The notes under the pieces were generated by a model, which saw nothing but the letters and a program-made list of their open reading frames with translations, had not been told where the DNA came from and made no database searches. Position numbers and translations under genes: made by a program. Positions 22,560-32,366 of a DNA stretch of 64,000 bases are shown here, piece after piece (positions within the stretch are counted from its first letter, which is position 1; the number at the start of each line of letters is the position of its first letter). Origin of the DNA: Pollenia angustigena (taxonomy: Eukaryota > Arthropoda > Insecta > Diptera > Polleniidae); assembly GCA_930367215.1 (NCBI GenBank), contig OV884060.1, positions 211,547,253 through 211,611,252 of the forward strand, given 5' to 3'.

Positions 22560-23200
22560 ATAATGGTTTTTTATGGGAGTTTCAATGCCCACTTATCCTT
22601 TCCCTTCTACTTTTTGACGGATTTTGTGTATTGATAACTCAGCTATGTGTACCAAATTTGGAAAGCTTGGCTCTTGCCATTCTTCAGAAATACAGAAATC
22701 TATAATGTATGGAAGTACCACGCCCACTTCTCTTCTCCCGCTTAGATTTTGTCAGATGCCAAGATGCTTGTACCTGATTTAAAAACTTTGGATCTTGCCG
22801 TGCTCCAGATATATATAAAAGAAAAGAAAAAAAATAACAACAAGGGATTTATGGGTAATACTAGAGGCAGTCATGGTTTTTTTCTCATAACTCATCCATT
22901 TGTGGACCCATCAGACTGAATTTTAATAGCAAGCCTTTTGGGACTATATGTGACATAAGTATTGAACGCCTAGCACCCCGTCTTATCTTGGGTCTTCGGA
23001 AAACCCATTTCAACGGACGTACAGACAGACAGACGGACATTGTGATTTGATCCAGAATCCATATACTTTATAGCGTCGAGGATCAATATTATAGAAATTA
23101 CAAACGTAAAGAAACAGATATAAACCCTTTTACTTTTGGTGAAGGGTATAACAAGAAAGAGCGCTATATTCGGCAGTGCCGAATCTTTAATACCCTCCAC
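22560..23200 (-). repeat. Dispersed fly repeat of 'tataccctt' type, reverse copy
   Basis: On the reverse strand it starts at the 'agtgccgaatatagcgctct' / 'tatacccttcaccaaaag' end (about 23150) and runs through 'gtctgtctgtacgtccgttg' to blocks matching 2400-2560. It is the same family as 2034-3537. Confidence 0.6.
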
Positions 23201-23239
23201 GGCGAGTTCAATTAGTAAAAAAAAGGCTTTAAAAGGGAC

Positions 23240-23360
23240 ACAGAAAGTGATTCTGAGTCGATCGGTATACTTTAAGATAGATTTATGACCAACATTTTAA
23301 GATGTTACAAACATCAGCACAAATGCGTAATACCTTATCCCTTATTGTGGTGTGGGTATA
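23240..23360 (+). repeat. Dispersed repeat family C, partial copy
   Basis: 'gattctgagtcgatcggtat' through 'cagcacaaatgcgtaatacc' to 'attgtggtgtgggtata', matching 22100-22220. Confidence 0.75.
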
Positions 23361-23529
23361 AAAACAGTTTTTTTTTCTCTACACTCAAAATATTATGTAG
23401 GTAAAATCAGCGTAAAATGAAATATAAAACAAATGAATGTTCATTTAAAATCCGGTCAACTCATTTTTCATTTAAATCAGACTAAAAATACTTTTATTTT
23501 TACATGTTAAAAAAATAACTCACTAATTA

Positions 23530-23710
23530 CAGTAGAAATGACTGATGTTAACTTTTATTTCGAACATTTAACTATCAATAAAACAAATTACAATTTCCGT
23601 AAAAATGGCGGATTTTAACTTTCGTTTCAAAAATTTTACTATCAAAAACACAAACTACAATTTCCGTAAAAATTACGGATTTTAATTTTTTTTTCTAATT
23701 TTTAACTACA
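23530..23710. repeat. Short tandem block, about 70-bp unit
   Basis: 'acaatttccgtaaaaat.gcggattttaa' occurs near 23590 and 23660, with a more diverged unit before. The 'aactatcaa.aa.acaaa' linker is shared. Non-coding. Confidence 0.6.
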
Positions 23711-24239
23711 AAGAAAACAAGTTTTTAAAAGAAAATATTTTTTTATTTTTATAACAAAAAGTATATTTACAAAAGGAACTTATGATATACGCTTAAAAAT
23801 AAGTAAAAAGAAAAAAATTCTTAACTGGAGAACACGCCTGAAATCGAAAAAAAAACAATAAAAAAATTCAGAATTCATAATACTTATATATTATGTAGTA
23901 TGAAAGTTTTAAGAAAAGGAAAGTTTATCTAAAATTAACGTATTATTTTTATTATTATTATTACTATTACCTTATAAAGTAGCTAGTGATATGGGTCTAT
24001 GAAATAACTCCCACGAAATAAGTCCCACTTTTAAAAACGAAATAAGTCCCACAAAAAATTGCTGTTTTGAAAGTGGGAGTTATTTCGTTTTTAAAAGTGC
24101 GACTTATTTCGTCAATTGATGGGACTTATTTCGTTACGCGTTTTTATTTTAAGTGGGACTTATTTCGTTTTGAGTGGGAATAAATTCGTTTTGTAAAGTG
24201 GGAGTTATTTCATACCCCTAGAATACAATTAATAATAAT

Positions 24240-24416
24240 ATGTGCGTGGTTTGTTTCATAAAGCAGCCAAATATCTTATTTTTTCCTTGTAAGCACTTGA
24301 AAACTTGCAGTGAATGCTGTCTTACAATGCAAACTCACAAAATTGATCAAACCAGTAAACTAGTATGTCCATTCTGTCGTGCAGAAGTTCATGAAACCCT
24401 TCAAATATTTATCTGA
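24240..24416 (+). CDS. Stand-alone 58-residue C3HC4 RING-finger protein
   Basis: The ATG at 24240 follows a TAG at 24219. The frame begins MCVVCFIKQPNILFFPCKHL. Zinc ligands are Cys2, Cys5, Cys17, His19, Cys23, Cys26, Cys43 and Cys46, spaced C-x2-C-x11-C-x1-H-x3-C-x2-C-x16-C-x2-C, the RING-HC (C3HC4) pattern. 'FFPCKHL..C..C' and 'CPFCRAEV' resemble the C-terminal RINGs of IAP-type E3 ligases, although the C26-C43 spacing is longer. If expressed it could act as a ubiquitin ligase module with no substrate-binding domain. All eight ligands being intact in such decayed surroundings suggests recent selection or youth. 'AATAAA' lies just after the stop. An IAP-derived fragment is the alternative to a dedicated element gene. 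Confidence 0.75.
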   Translation: MCVVCFIKQPNILFFPCKHLKTCSECCLTMQTHKIDQTSKLVCPFCRAEVHETLQIFI

Positions 24417-24723
24417 TAAATAAATGATTTTTTTATGGAGGAGTGCGATAGAGCCATGAAATATAAGGCCATTTTGGCTTTATTTCTCATTTTTTTCTTA
24501 TGCAAAAAGTTATATATTGGACATTTCGTAAAAGGGACAACTATAATTTTTTGTCCTTATCTCTCATGGCTCTCCTTTTTTTGTTATTAATTACTTTATA
24601 CTTACTATAATAAAAAAAACTTTAAAGAAATGTGTACAAATAGGTACCGAACTTAACTACTGGAAAAACAATATTAAAAAAAATTGTTGACGTAATTACG
24701 TATGTATGTGTTTTATTATATTT

Positions 24724-25161
24724 TTAGTAGGAAATTGGAATTCGTGTTCCATGTTTTCTAATATCACCATTACAAAATACAACTAATCCCAATGCCACGT
24801 TAAAACTATAATACCGGCTACCATGCACTGAATCTTCAAGCCATTTATAAAGGTCGATAATTTTAATCTGATGGTGCTTCCGAAACGGTTTCCATCTTAA
24901 TAATAAGAACAATTGATCTGTACTTAATCCATTTACGAATCCAAACGTTGTTACTAGTAGGCGTTCTATATACGTTCCTTGACCGAAAAAAGAATTAATA
25001 ATAAATTCTGGAACTCTATCAAAATTCGTAATATCCATTCCATTAAGAAGCCTTCTGCAAGCTTGCATACGATTTTTCTTTATTATTCCTCTGTTTTGAT
25101 TATTCATATTATTCGACGTGTTTTTTTCGAAGAGCCAAATACTTCTTATTTGAAATCGCAT
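24724..25161 (-). CDS. 145-residue protein of unknown family in the TIR element
   Basis: The ATG at 25161 opens an uninterrupted frame starting MRFQIRSIWLFEKNTSNNMN; a second Met at residue 18 is possible. The body includes RRLLNGMDITNFDRVPEFII, NSFFGQGTYIERLLVTTFGF, VNGLSTDQLFLLLRWKPFRK, HHQIKIIDLYKWLEDSVHGS and a C-terminus ending HGTRIPISY. Composition is balanced (mixed charged, aromatic and hydrophobic residues), unlike chance ORFs here. The helical LLLRWKP..HHQIK segment could bind DNA, but no known motif is certain. It starts next to the right array and converges on the RING gene. I do not recognise the family. Confidence 0.65.
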   Translation of the reverse strand: MRFQIRSIWLFEKNTSNNMNNQNRGIIKKNRMQACRRLLNGMDITNFDRVPEFIINSFFGQGTYIERLLVTTFGFVNGLSTDQLFLLLRWKPFRKHHQIKIIDLYKWLEDSVHGSRYYSFNVALGLVVFCNGDIRKHGTRIPISY

Positions 25162-25443
25162 TAAACAGTGAAAAAGTGTGACTTATTTCGTTTATGAAAG
25201 TGGGACTTAATTCATTTAAGAAATATATTATTCAAGGGGGAGTTTTTTCATTTTGAGTGGGAGTTATTTCATTTCAAGTAAATTTTTAAATCATTTCATT
25301 TTGGTGGGACTTATTTCGCTTTCAAAAGTGGGACTTATTTCGTTGGAGTTACTTCATTTTTTAATGAAATTTTTGGTGAGACTTACTTCGTTTTTAAAAG
25401 TGGGACTTATTTCGTGGGAGTTATTTCATAGACCCAGTGATAT

Positions 25444-25898
25444 ATGTACTTATGAATACATATAAGTCTTGTTTTTATATACATATGTAAGGTCAATGTA
25501 ATGTAAATAAATAAATAAATACATACATTATAAATAACCTTTATAAGCAGGGAAAAATGAGACAACTTGCAATGCCAGATATCGCAAGTACGCTGAATCC
25601 AACCTCTTATTTTTCAAAACGTAGAATTCAATAATGGCCTTCGTTAATTTGTTCTGCTCTGAAGTACCCAAGCTGCCGTGTTTATCATAGTATGATTTCA
25701 GTTCAGCGTAGTCCTCTTGCTTTCATAACGGGGTTCCACAATAGTACAAACTCAAAACGGCGAAAATCCTTCTTCAGGGCTTTAAGAACAAATAGTTTTA
25801 TATATTTTCATTTGGAACGTATTTATGACTTTATAGGAGGATTACCTGTACAGTTAAACCGATTATTAGCTATGTAAATATATTTATGTATATAAATA
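25444..25898. other. Unannotated stretch
   Basis: AT-rich with a (TAAA)n run near 25505. A short segment 25560-25870 has higher complexity ('caagctgccgtgtttatcat') but no recognised protein; the frame 25692-25877 is not convincing. Confidence 0.35.
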
Positions 25899-27399
25899 GT
25901 GGCATGTCATAACGTTCAGTTTCATAACGTCAACGGACGTTATCACACATCAAAAAGTTTCATAATGTCCACCGACGCTATGACACTTTTACAAGTGTCA
26001 CAATGTCCACCGACGCTATGACACTTTTACAAGTGTCACAATGTCCCTGGACATTATGACACTTTTAATAACTTATAATCAATTTGTAGTTGTTTCAATT
26101 ATTGTCAAACTCTGGGACGAAAGATTTAACAAAATCGCGAATTTTTTTTTTGGCGGCATGAAAAAACCCCCCAAAATATAACCCCCAAAAAAATAATGAA
26201 AAAACCCCCCAAAAGTTTGTAGAGAGAACAACAAAAACGATTTTTGGGGCGTTATTTCATTTTGTTTGGGGTGTTATTTCATTTTTTTAATTGGGGTATT
26301 ATTTCATATGAAATTATCCCCCAAAAAATCATTATGAAATAAAGCCCCAATATTTTTTTGGGGGATTTTTTCATTTTTAAATTTATAATGAAAACGTTTT
26401 TGGGCGCAAGGATTTATCCACTTGAGTATACAGAACACCGGCTTCGAAAAATAAAGCTACCCTGCATAACCGGCCTTCGGCCGGGCGCAATGATTTCTTC
26501 CTCTATGGTATACCAAACACCGGCTTCGCTAACTAAAGCTTCCCTTCGTAGGCGGGTCGAGTCGGTGTTTGTATACAATAGAGGAGAAAATCCTGGCGCT
26601 ATGCAAAGAAGCGTTAGTTAGCGAAGCCGGTATTCGGTATACCATAGAGTAAAAAGTCATTGCGGCCGGCCAAAGGCCGGCAATGCAGAAAAGCCTTAGT
26701 TGACGAAGCTTGTGTTTGGTATATCATATCATGATATCTATCGCGTGATTCTTAATAGCAAAACTGTGTAATTAATTGAATTACAAATATTGGGCTCTTA
26801 TTTCAGAAATTGGGGTTTTATTTCATATGAAATAAGCCCCCAAAAATTAGGGAATTATTTCATATATGTTTGGGGCTTTATCTCATTTCGTTGGGGGCTA
26901 ATTTCAGTTTAAAAATTGGGGCTTTATTGCATATGACATAAGGCCCCACGCTTTGGGGGGTTATTTCATTATTTTCATACATTGGGGGGTTATATTTTGG
27001 GGAATTATTTCATACCGCCTTTTTTTTTATCTCGAATTTCAAAATATTGAATCTCCAAATCCCGAAATTTATAAAGCCAAATTTTGACATCCTAAGTTTA
27101 AAAATCTCGAATTAAGAAACTTTATTCCATGTGACTCGGCTTTTTGTACAGCCGGTGTTTGTTATATCATAGAGGAGACACAAACCATTACTTCGCTAAC
27201 TAAAGATTCTCCGCATAGAGGGGTTTGGTCGGCTGCAAGTATTTTCTACACTTTGGTATAACAAACACCTGCTGCACTAGAAGCCGAGTCACATAGAATA
27301 CTTTGTAGTTTAAACGTCCCTTTTTTAACTAACAACTACGTTGAAATATTGGTTTTATATTCTATGGTATAACAAACTTGGACGTTATGACATGCGACC
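25899..27399. mobile_element. TIR element with iterated 'cataatgtccacc' motifs, host of a nested element
   Basis: Ends GTGGCATGTCATAACGT and ACGTTATGACATGCGACC. The left side carries tandem inverted units 'cacaatgtccaccgacgcta' and 'tatgacacttttacaagtgt' (25960-26070). The element at 26152-27019 is inserted inside. A small palindromic TIR unit 27129-27294 (tgtgactcggctt ... aagccgagtcaca) sits near the right end. No clean target duplication. Confidence 0.65.
26152..27019. mobile_element. TIR element with iterated 'gaaataaccccc' motifs and central fold-back
   Basis: Ends GGCGGCATGAAAAAACCCCC and, inverted, GGCGGTATGAAATAATTCCC, set in a T-run that hides any duplication. 'ggggttatttcat' variants recur at 26160-26390 and 26790-27015. 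The centre (26400-26740) is a fold-back: 'ctctatggtataccaaacac' with 'ggcttcgctaactaaagc' at 26500-26542 against its inverse at 26607-26648, plus a second 'ccggccttcggccggg' pair outside. No coding sequence; the 87-codon frame at 26358-26621 is a by-product. Confidence 0.75.
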
Positions 27400-27414
27400 A
27401 TATATATGTATATA

Positions 27415-28027
27415 GTTACCTTATAGAAAGGCCATAACTCATGCTTTTTTTAACCACCGTTTTATCAAAATAAACAAAAATCTCGGCTAAAGCCTAGTAC
27501 TCTGTTCAAATTTATGAAAAATGTTGAGCAACATTTATTATTTCACACGAACATTTTCACATGTATCGATGTTGCCTATCATGCGAGTTTGTACAATTTG
27601 CCGATTTTATTCATGCAAAGTATGCGACATTGTTTTGCGTATGTAAACAAACCCCACATGTATTTTATAAAATAATTTTTTTTAATAAAAAAGAAAGTAA
27701 TTATGGATAAAAAACTGTTGCCGGTTGTGTTATATTAATTTTTTATTTCTTATTAAATAATCGGTTCATCCTTTTTTGCTTTTGCTTAAAATTCCACGTG
27801 AAATAAGTGCAGCTTACTTTATTTCGCAGTTGTAAAAAAATGTTGCCAGAAACATTTCGGAACTTTTTCATAAAATGAACAGAGTACAACTCTATCAACA
27901 TTATTTCATAGATATTCCGCACAAGTTTTTTTCATATGCGTTTTGACAGCATTTCACGTGAAATGTTAAACAGAGTACCAGGATTAAGCAAAAAAACATG
28001 AGTTAGAGCTTTGAATATTAAGGTAAC
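27415..28027. mobile_element. TIR element with iterated 'gtactctgtt' motifs
   Basis: Ends gttaccttatagaaaggcca and the inverse of ttgaatattaaggtaac, with shared inner 'taactcatg' blocks. 'gtactctgttcaa', 'gaacagagtac' and 'ttaaacagagtacc' recur at 27498, 27883 and 27970. No target duplication seen. Non-coding. Confidence 0.6.
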
Positions 28028-28600
28028 GATAAATATATTAAGAAATACATACACACATATCGTCCGCTCATTACTGGTTTGACCTACCGACCATTTTTAA
28101 AAAAAATGAGTTAGGTATGTGGAATATATTTTTTTAATACCCTCTTTCTAAATCAAAAACCTGTTTCGCGAAAATTTTTATGGTTTCTGAGATATAAAGC
28201 ATTCATTTTGCTGCATATCAACTGTTTCAAAATTTTTTAAGTACTGTTTTGCTCTACAAGCCATTGTTTGGCGATTGCAGCAAATTCTTCATACAAAAAC
28301 GTACAAAATAAATTTTACTGTTGCTTTGCTGCATTGCCGTAAGAAAAAAAAAGTAGTTAAAGCAAAAGCAAAGTAGAATGACAACAAGAAAATAAATTTG
28401 TGAAAAATAGTTTAATAATGGACCCAACCAAGTGTACGGTTTGCTATTATTTGTGTTTTTAGCCTACCTAAGGGAAATTTTTCAAAATTTTACTACAAAC
28501 GAAAATTAAATATGTTTAATCTTACAGCAACCATTATTATGTCATATATACCAACTTTTACTTATTGTGCCTTTTTGACGGAAGCTCATAGTGGTCGGAG
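28028..28600. other. Probable 5' part of the transposase-like element
   Basis: AT-rich sequence with mixed complexity ('ccgctcattactggtttgac'); no domain recognised. Confidence 0.3.
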
Positions 28601-29282
28601 TGGTAACAATATTGCTAGTGCTTAAATTAAAATTTTAAATGAATTAATAAAAGATTATTCACTTATTAAAACTTTGACATTATGGAGCGATTCTTGCGTA
28701 CCTCAAAATAAAAATCAAATTAACGCAACCGCAATCAAAATGTTCTTTAAACAAAATAATATGAATGCCGTAATACAAAAGTCTTCAGAACCAGAACATT
28801 CTTTAATTCAAGAAGTGGACTGTGTCCATGGTGTTATTGACCGGTACTTAAAGAATATAGAAATTCATAGTCCTCTTCATTTACTAAATTTGCTTAAAAC
28901 AATGCCAAATAATAAAACAAAACTTAAAGTTATGGAAATGCTTCCGGAAAATTTTCGCACATACTCGTTGGAAGCAAATAAAATGGACTTTCGAAAAGTC
29001 CCTTTTGCTAAAATTAAAGTACTTCTATACAGTTAAAATAATGATTTATGTATATATTACAAAACTTCTACCAGAGAGGAAAAATATAAAAATGCAATTT
29101 TGGTTAAGTCTGCATCAAAAAATGGTTTGAAAACTCCTGAGAATTTGTTGACGAATGTCTTGAAAATATCGAAACCATCATTTATTTCCAACGATAAAAA
29201 TAGAGACATAAAAGACTTGCTTATATTTCTTCCACGTGTTGATAAAGCTTATTATAAAAATTTACTCAATATTAAGTTTTAA
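28600..29282 (+). pseudogene. C-terminal part of a transposase-like (DUF7869-like) protein
   Basis: The frame 28674-29036 reads TLWSDSCVPQNKNQINATAI, then QKSSEPEHSLIQEVDCVHGV, IDRYLKNIEIHSPLHLLNLL and NFRTYSLEANKMDFRKVPFA. After a single in-frame TAA at 29034-29036 the same frame continues NNDLCIYYKTSTREEKYKNA and on to a stop at 29280-29282. The 'LWSDSC..QN+N' and 'PEHS.IQEVD' motifs look like the D-x-C-x2-Q-N and G-H-S-x-D motifs of RNase-H-like transposase-derived insect proteins (DUF7869-like). The family name is from memory and uncertain. The open frame suggests recent decay. Confidence 0.5.
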
Positions 29283-32200
29283 ATTTTCTTTTTACTTTTG
29301 CATTATTTAAGTTGTTTAATTTGTGGCTTTTTATGTAACTTTTCATAACAGTAGAACTGTTTTTTCTGTTTTTGTTAAGTAAAATCAAATAAAAAAACTA
29401 TTAAAAAAAATTCGTCTGAACAACAAGTTACTCAATACACAGCAATAAGTATACGTATGCAGCACAAAAAGCCACTTTTTTAATTTTTTTTTTTTAGAAA
29501 AGTGGCGTATGCGGCACAAAACAATATTTTTCATTTTCAAAAAAATACTGTTAAATTCTAACTTTATTCATGAAAGTGCGCAAAAATTTGAATTTTTCTT
29601 CAAAACATATACCGGAAGCAGTGGTAAAAATATAAAAAAATTCTATCGGGTACAATTTGAGAAATCTTCATGTAAATCTTCTTTGTCGTTTTTTCCACTC
29701 CGACTTTTTGGCATATGCGCCAAACCAATTCTGAGCTGACGATATGTAATACCTTGTTAAAATTCTTTTGAATAAATCTTATCTTCAGAAAAATTTAATG
29801 TATAATACCAGTCCTGAAAAAATGTAATCTTATATGATTTAAAAACGAGATTTTGAAAAAAAAAACATTTATACTTACCAATTGGTTTTGTCTATTTTTC
29901 CGGACAATTTTCAAAATAAAATTGTTTTTCTTTTTCTTTCTTATGAAAAACAAATCAAACAAACTATGTTTTTTTTAAATAACAAAAAAAAAACAACTGA
30001 ATATTTTAAATGAACGGAAATTTCGTTCGTCTTTTGTAATTTTTTTTCTAAACAACGTGCCTAAAAAGTTAAAAAGTAATTTTCGTACTAAAATAACTAT
30101 TTTGGTTTAATTTTAACTAAACGGAAAAATGTTAAAACAAACTACAAACAGTTAATGTAAAACTTTTTTAAGTATACTGAAAATCAATTCAATTGAAATC
30201 AAACAAATTTTAAAACGATCCTGTTTTAAAGGTTCATAAAAATATTCCGTATGAATACTTTCAGTACCACTTATATTTATTAAAATAACTCTAAAAATCA
30301 TAAAAATCTACGGCTATTTTTGAAAAAATTTTATTGAAAATATCCTTTGATTTCCATTCTACTCGATTTCGATTTTTAGAACATGGCAAAAAGTTCTTTT
30401 TGCTTATAAAGGTACTGTATTTTTAATAAAGTGAATGTCTGTTTAAATAGTACTTTTTGTGTAACATATACCTTTTGGTACCAAGTTGTGTGATTGGTTC
30501 AAAAAGAAAATTTTGAAAAGAGAATTTTTTATTTACAAAGCACTGTTTTCCAAAAAAAAAGGTACATTTTGTTAAAAAACAATACATCTTTTGTAATTTT
30601 GGTAATAAAGATTTGTTTCAAAGGGAACTAATTACTACATGTTTTATTAAATTCACTGATGGTTAGAAAATATACATTTCCTTTTAAAAGATTTGTGAAC
30701 TTGTATTGCTTTAAAATGCATTTACTTATTTAAAAAATAAGTCATTATATAAAAAGTACTTTTTATTTTTTTTATTTTATTTGATGTTTTTGCTAACTTC
30801 TTGAAAACTATTTTCTCGTTTCCATAACAAACTTTAATTGCAGTTTTTTTTTTCAAAAGCTTAAATATCATGTCAAATTTCTGTTTAGCAAATACATCTA
30901 ATACTTGTTCCCATTATGAGAGATTGTTTGAATGTCTGTATGTCTGTCTGTCTGCCCGCTTGTTTTAAACTTAAATGTTACATGTCAAAATACCTTAAAC
31001 GACATATGGCGGTGTTTTGTATTATATATTGCCATGGCATGGCGTGGTAGATTCTGGTGTGGTTTTTCTTTTAGATCAGTTTGTTGCTTGTTGACTTTTT
31101 TGTTGCTGGATTTTATTAACATTTAACACACGAATTTAAACGTTGAAAGACAAAAAAAAACAATATTTAATGCAATTTTGTTGCTGTATTTTTTTAATAA
31201 TTTTAAGCCATAAAAATCTCAACATTCTTATGCAAAATATATTTTATGTTAGCCACTTAAACTTTTAATAACTCTCGTAAATCAACACATATAGTTTTTT
31301 TTTTTTTTTTTTGTACTTTTAATACTTTAATGTGTTTGGAGGTTTAAAAGTCATAATATTTTGCCAAAAATACCAAAATTTTTCTTAGGAAAAATATTTT
31401 TTTTCTTAAAATTTTTATTATGATTCATAAGAAAAATCTAACGATATTTGAGGGGTGATATCAGTCAAATATGAAATGTCTTCAAAACTATATTTACATT
31501 GTAAAAAAAAATATTTTTTTGAGCTAAGGATTTTTTCGCAAAATGTTTATATTTATGGTAAAACATTTTTAAGTAGAAAAGTAGTTTTTGTTTAAGTGCA
31601 AAGTACTTTTTTGAAAAAGGTAAAATTTTAAGAAAAAATATATTTAAGAAAGTATGTTTGTTAAAAATACAACTTTTGGTCCAAAAGAATACATTTTTGA
31701 AAAAGGAACTTAAATGAATTCGTTTTTATAAAAATAAACAATTCTTTTTCTTAAAAAGTACTTTGTCTTAGATAGTACTTTTTCTTAAAAAGTACTTTTC
31801 TTAAAAAGTTAATATCTTAAAAAGTACTTTTCCTTAACAAGTACTTTTCTTAAAAAGTACTTTTCCTTTAAAAGTACTTTATGGTAAAAAAGTACTTTTT
31901 CTTAAAAAGAATTGTTTATTTTTAGGAAAACGCATCCATTAAAGTACCTTTTTAAAAATGTATTCTTTGTAGAAAAGTAAAATTTTTTAAGTTTTTTTTT
32001 CCTAAATAGTACCTTTTCTTAAAAATACAATATGTATATTTTTTTTTTTTTTTTGTAATAAAACTTTAAAAAAGTACCATTTATTAAAAAAAAGTACTAA
32101 AAGGTACGCGTTGTCTTAAAAACATACAATACTTTTTCCTAAAAAGTACTTTTTCGTAAAAATAACTTTTTTCTTATACTTCTTTAAAAACTAAAATTTT
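29283..32200. repeat. AT-rich tract with iterated AAAAGTACTTTT motifs
   Basis: 29283-30400 is AT-rich without recognised features (a 'aagtggcgtatgcggcac' block near 29505). From about 30400, and densely at 31560-32200, 'cttaaaaagtactttt' variants recur, most regular at 31750-31915. A 'gtctgtctgtctg' run lies at 30935. Non-coding. Confidence 0.6.
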
Positions 32201-32293
32201 TTCTAAAGAGGTACTATTTTGTTTTAATTATTTATTTGAAATTCAGTGAAAAAATGTTTTAAATTAAAACTTTTTATTTTCGTTTTATTACAG

Positions 32294-32366
32294 AATCGGC
32301 TTATGTGGTTTTGACAATCCAATGCGAGATCAAAAAACTGAAGAACTAAAAAAACACATTGGCCAG
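32294..32366 (+). CDS. exp: Internal exon 2: MH2 domain, continued
   Basis: The acceptor is tttattacag before 32294 and the donor is gtgagt at 32367. This 73-nt exon supplies the last base of the split Arg codon and then IGLCGFDNPMRDQKTEELKK followed by HIGQ, ending in phase 0. It matches the MH2 segment 'R..LG...N..R...T...+.HIGKG' of Smads, including the conserved Gly-Leu-Cys/Asn-x-x-Arg and His-Ile-Gly positions. Phase continuity with the exon 31 kb upstream and the one 9.7 kb downstream is the main support for so small an exon. The acceptor lies just downstream of an AAAGTACTTTT-rich tract. Confidence 0.85.

Larger units (their letters stand above)
23993..25435. mobile_element. TIR element with iterated 'gaaataagtccc' arrays and two convergent ORFs
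   Basis: The 8-bp target duplication agtgatat is perfect (23985-23992 and 25436-25443). TIRs start GGGTCTATGAAATAACTCCC and extend about 65 bp with few mismatches. Variants of 'cgaaataagtcccac' and its inverse recur about 8-10 times at each end (23993-24210 and 25172-25435). Between the arrays lie two convergent ORFs, a RING finger (24240-24416, +) and an unknown protein (24724-25161, -), each starting within about 30 bp of an array, with AATAAA-like signals between them. The 8-bp duplication and the ATGAAATAAC in the terminus recall P elements, whose TIR starts CATGATGAAATAAC. No recognisable transposase is present. Confidence 0.85.
1044..32293 (+). other. Intron 1, about 31.2 kb
   Basis: Bounded by GT at 1044 and AG at 32292-32293, joining the two halves of an Arg codon. 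It is filled with the nested mobile elements listed separately. The stretch 1044-1750 shows only AT-rich sequence with several homopolymer runs. Confidence 0.8.

Noticed and set aside
26358..26621. 87-codon ORF in the nested TIR element
   Set aside because: Runs through the fold-back arms, so it reflects inverted repeats rather than protein-coding constraint.
30932..31126. 64-codon ORF starting MSVCLSVCPLV with a signal-peptide look
   Set aside because: Its start comes from a (GTCT)n simple repeat and the rest has no supporting context.
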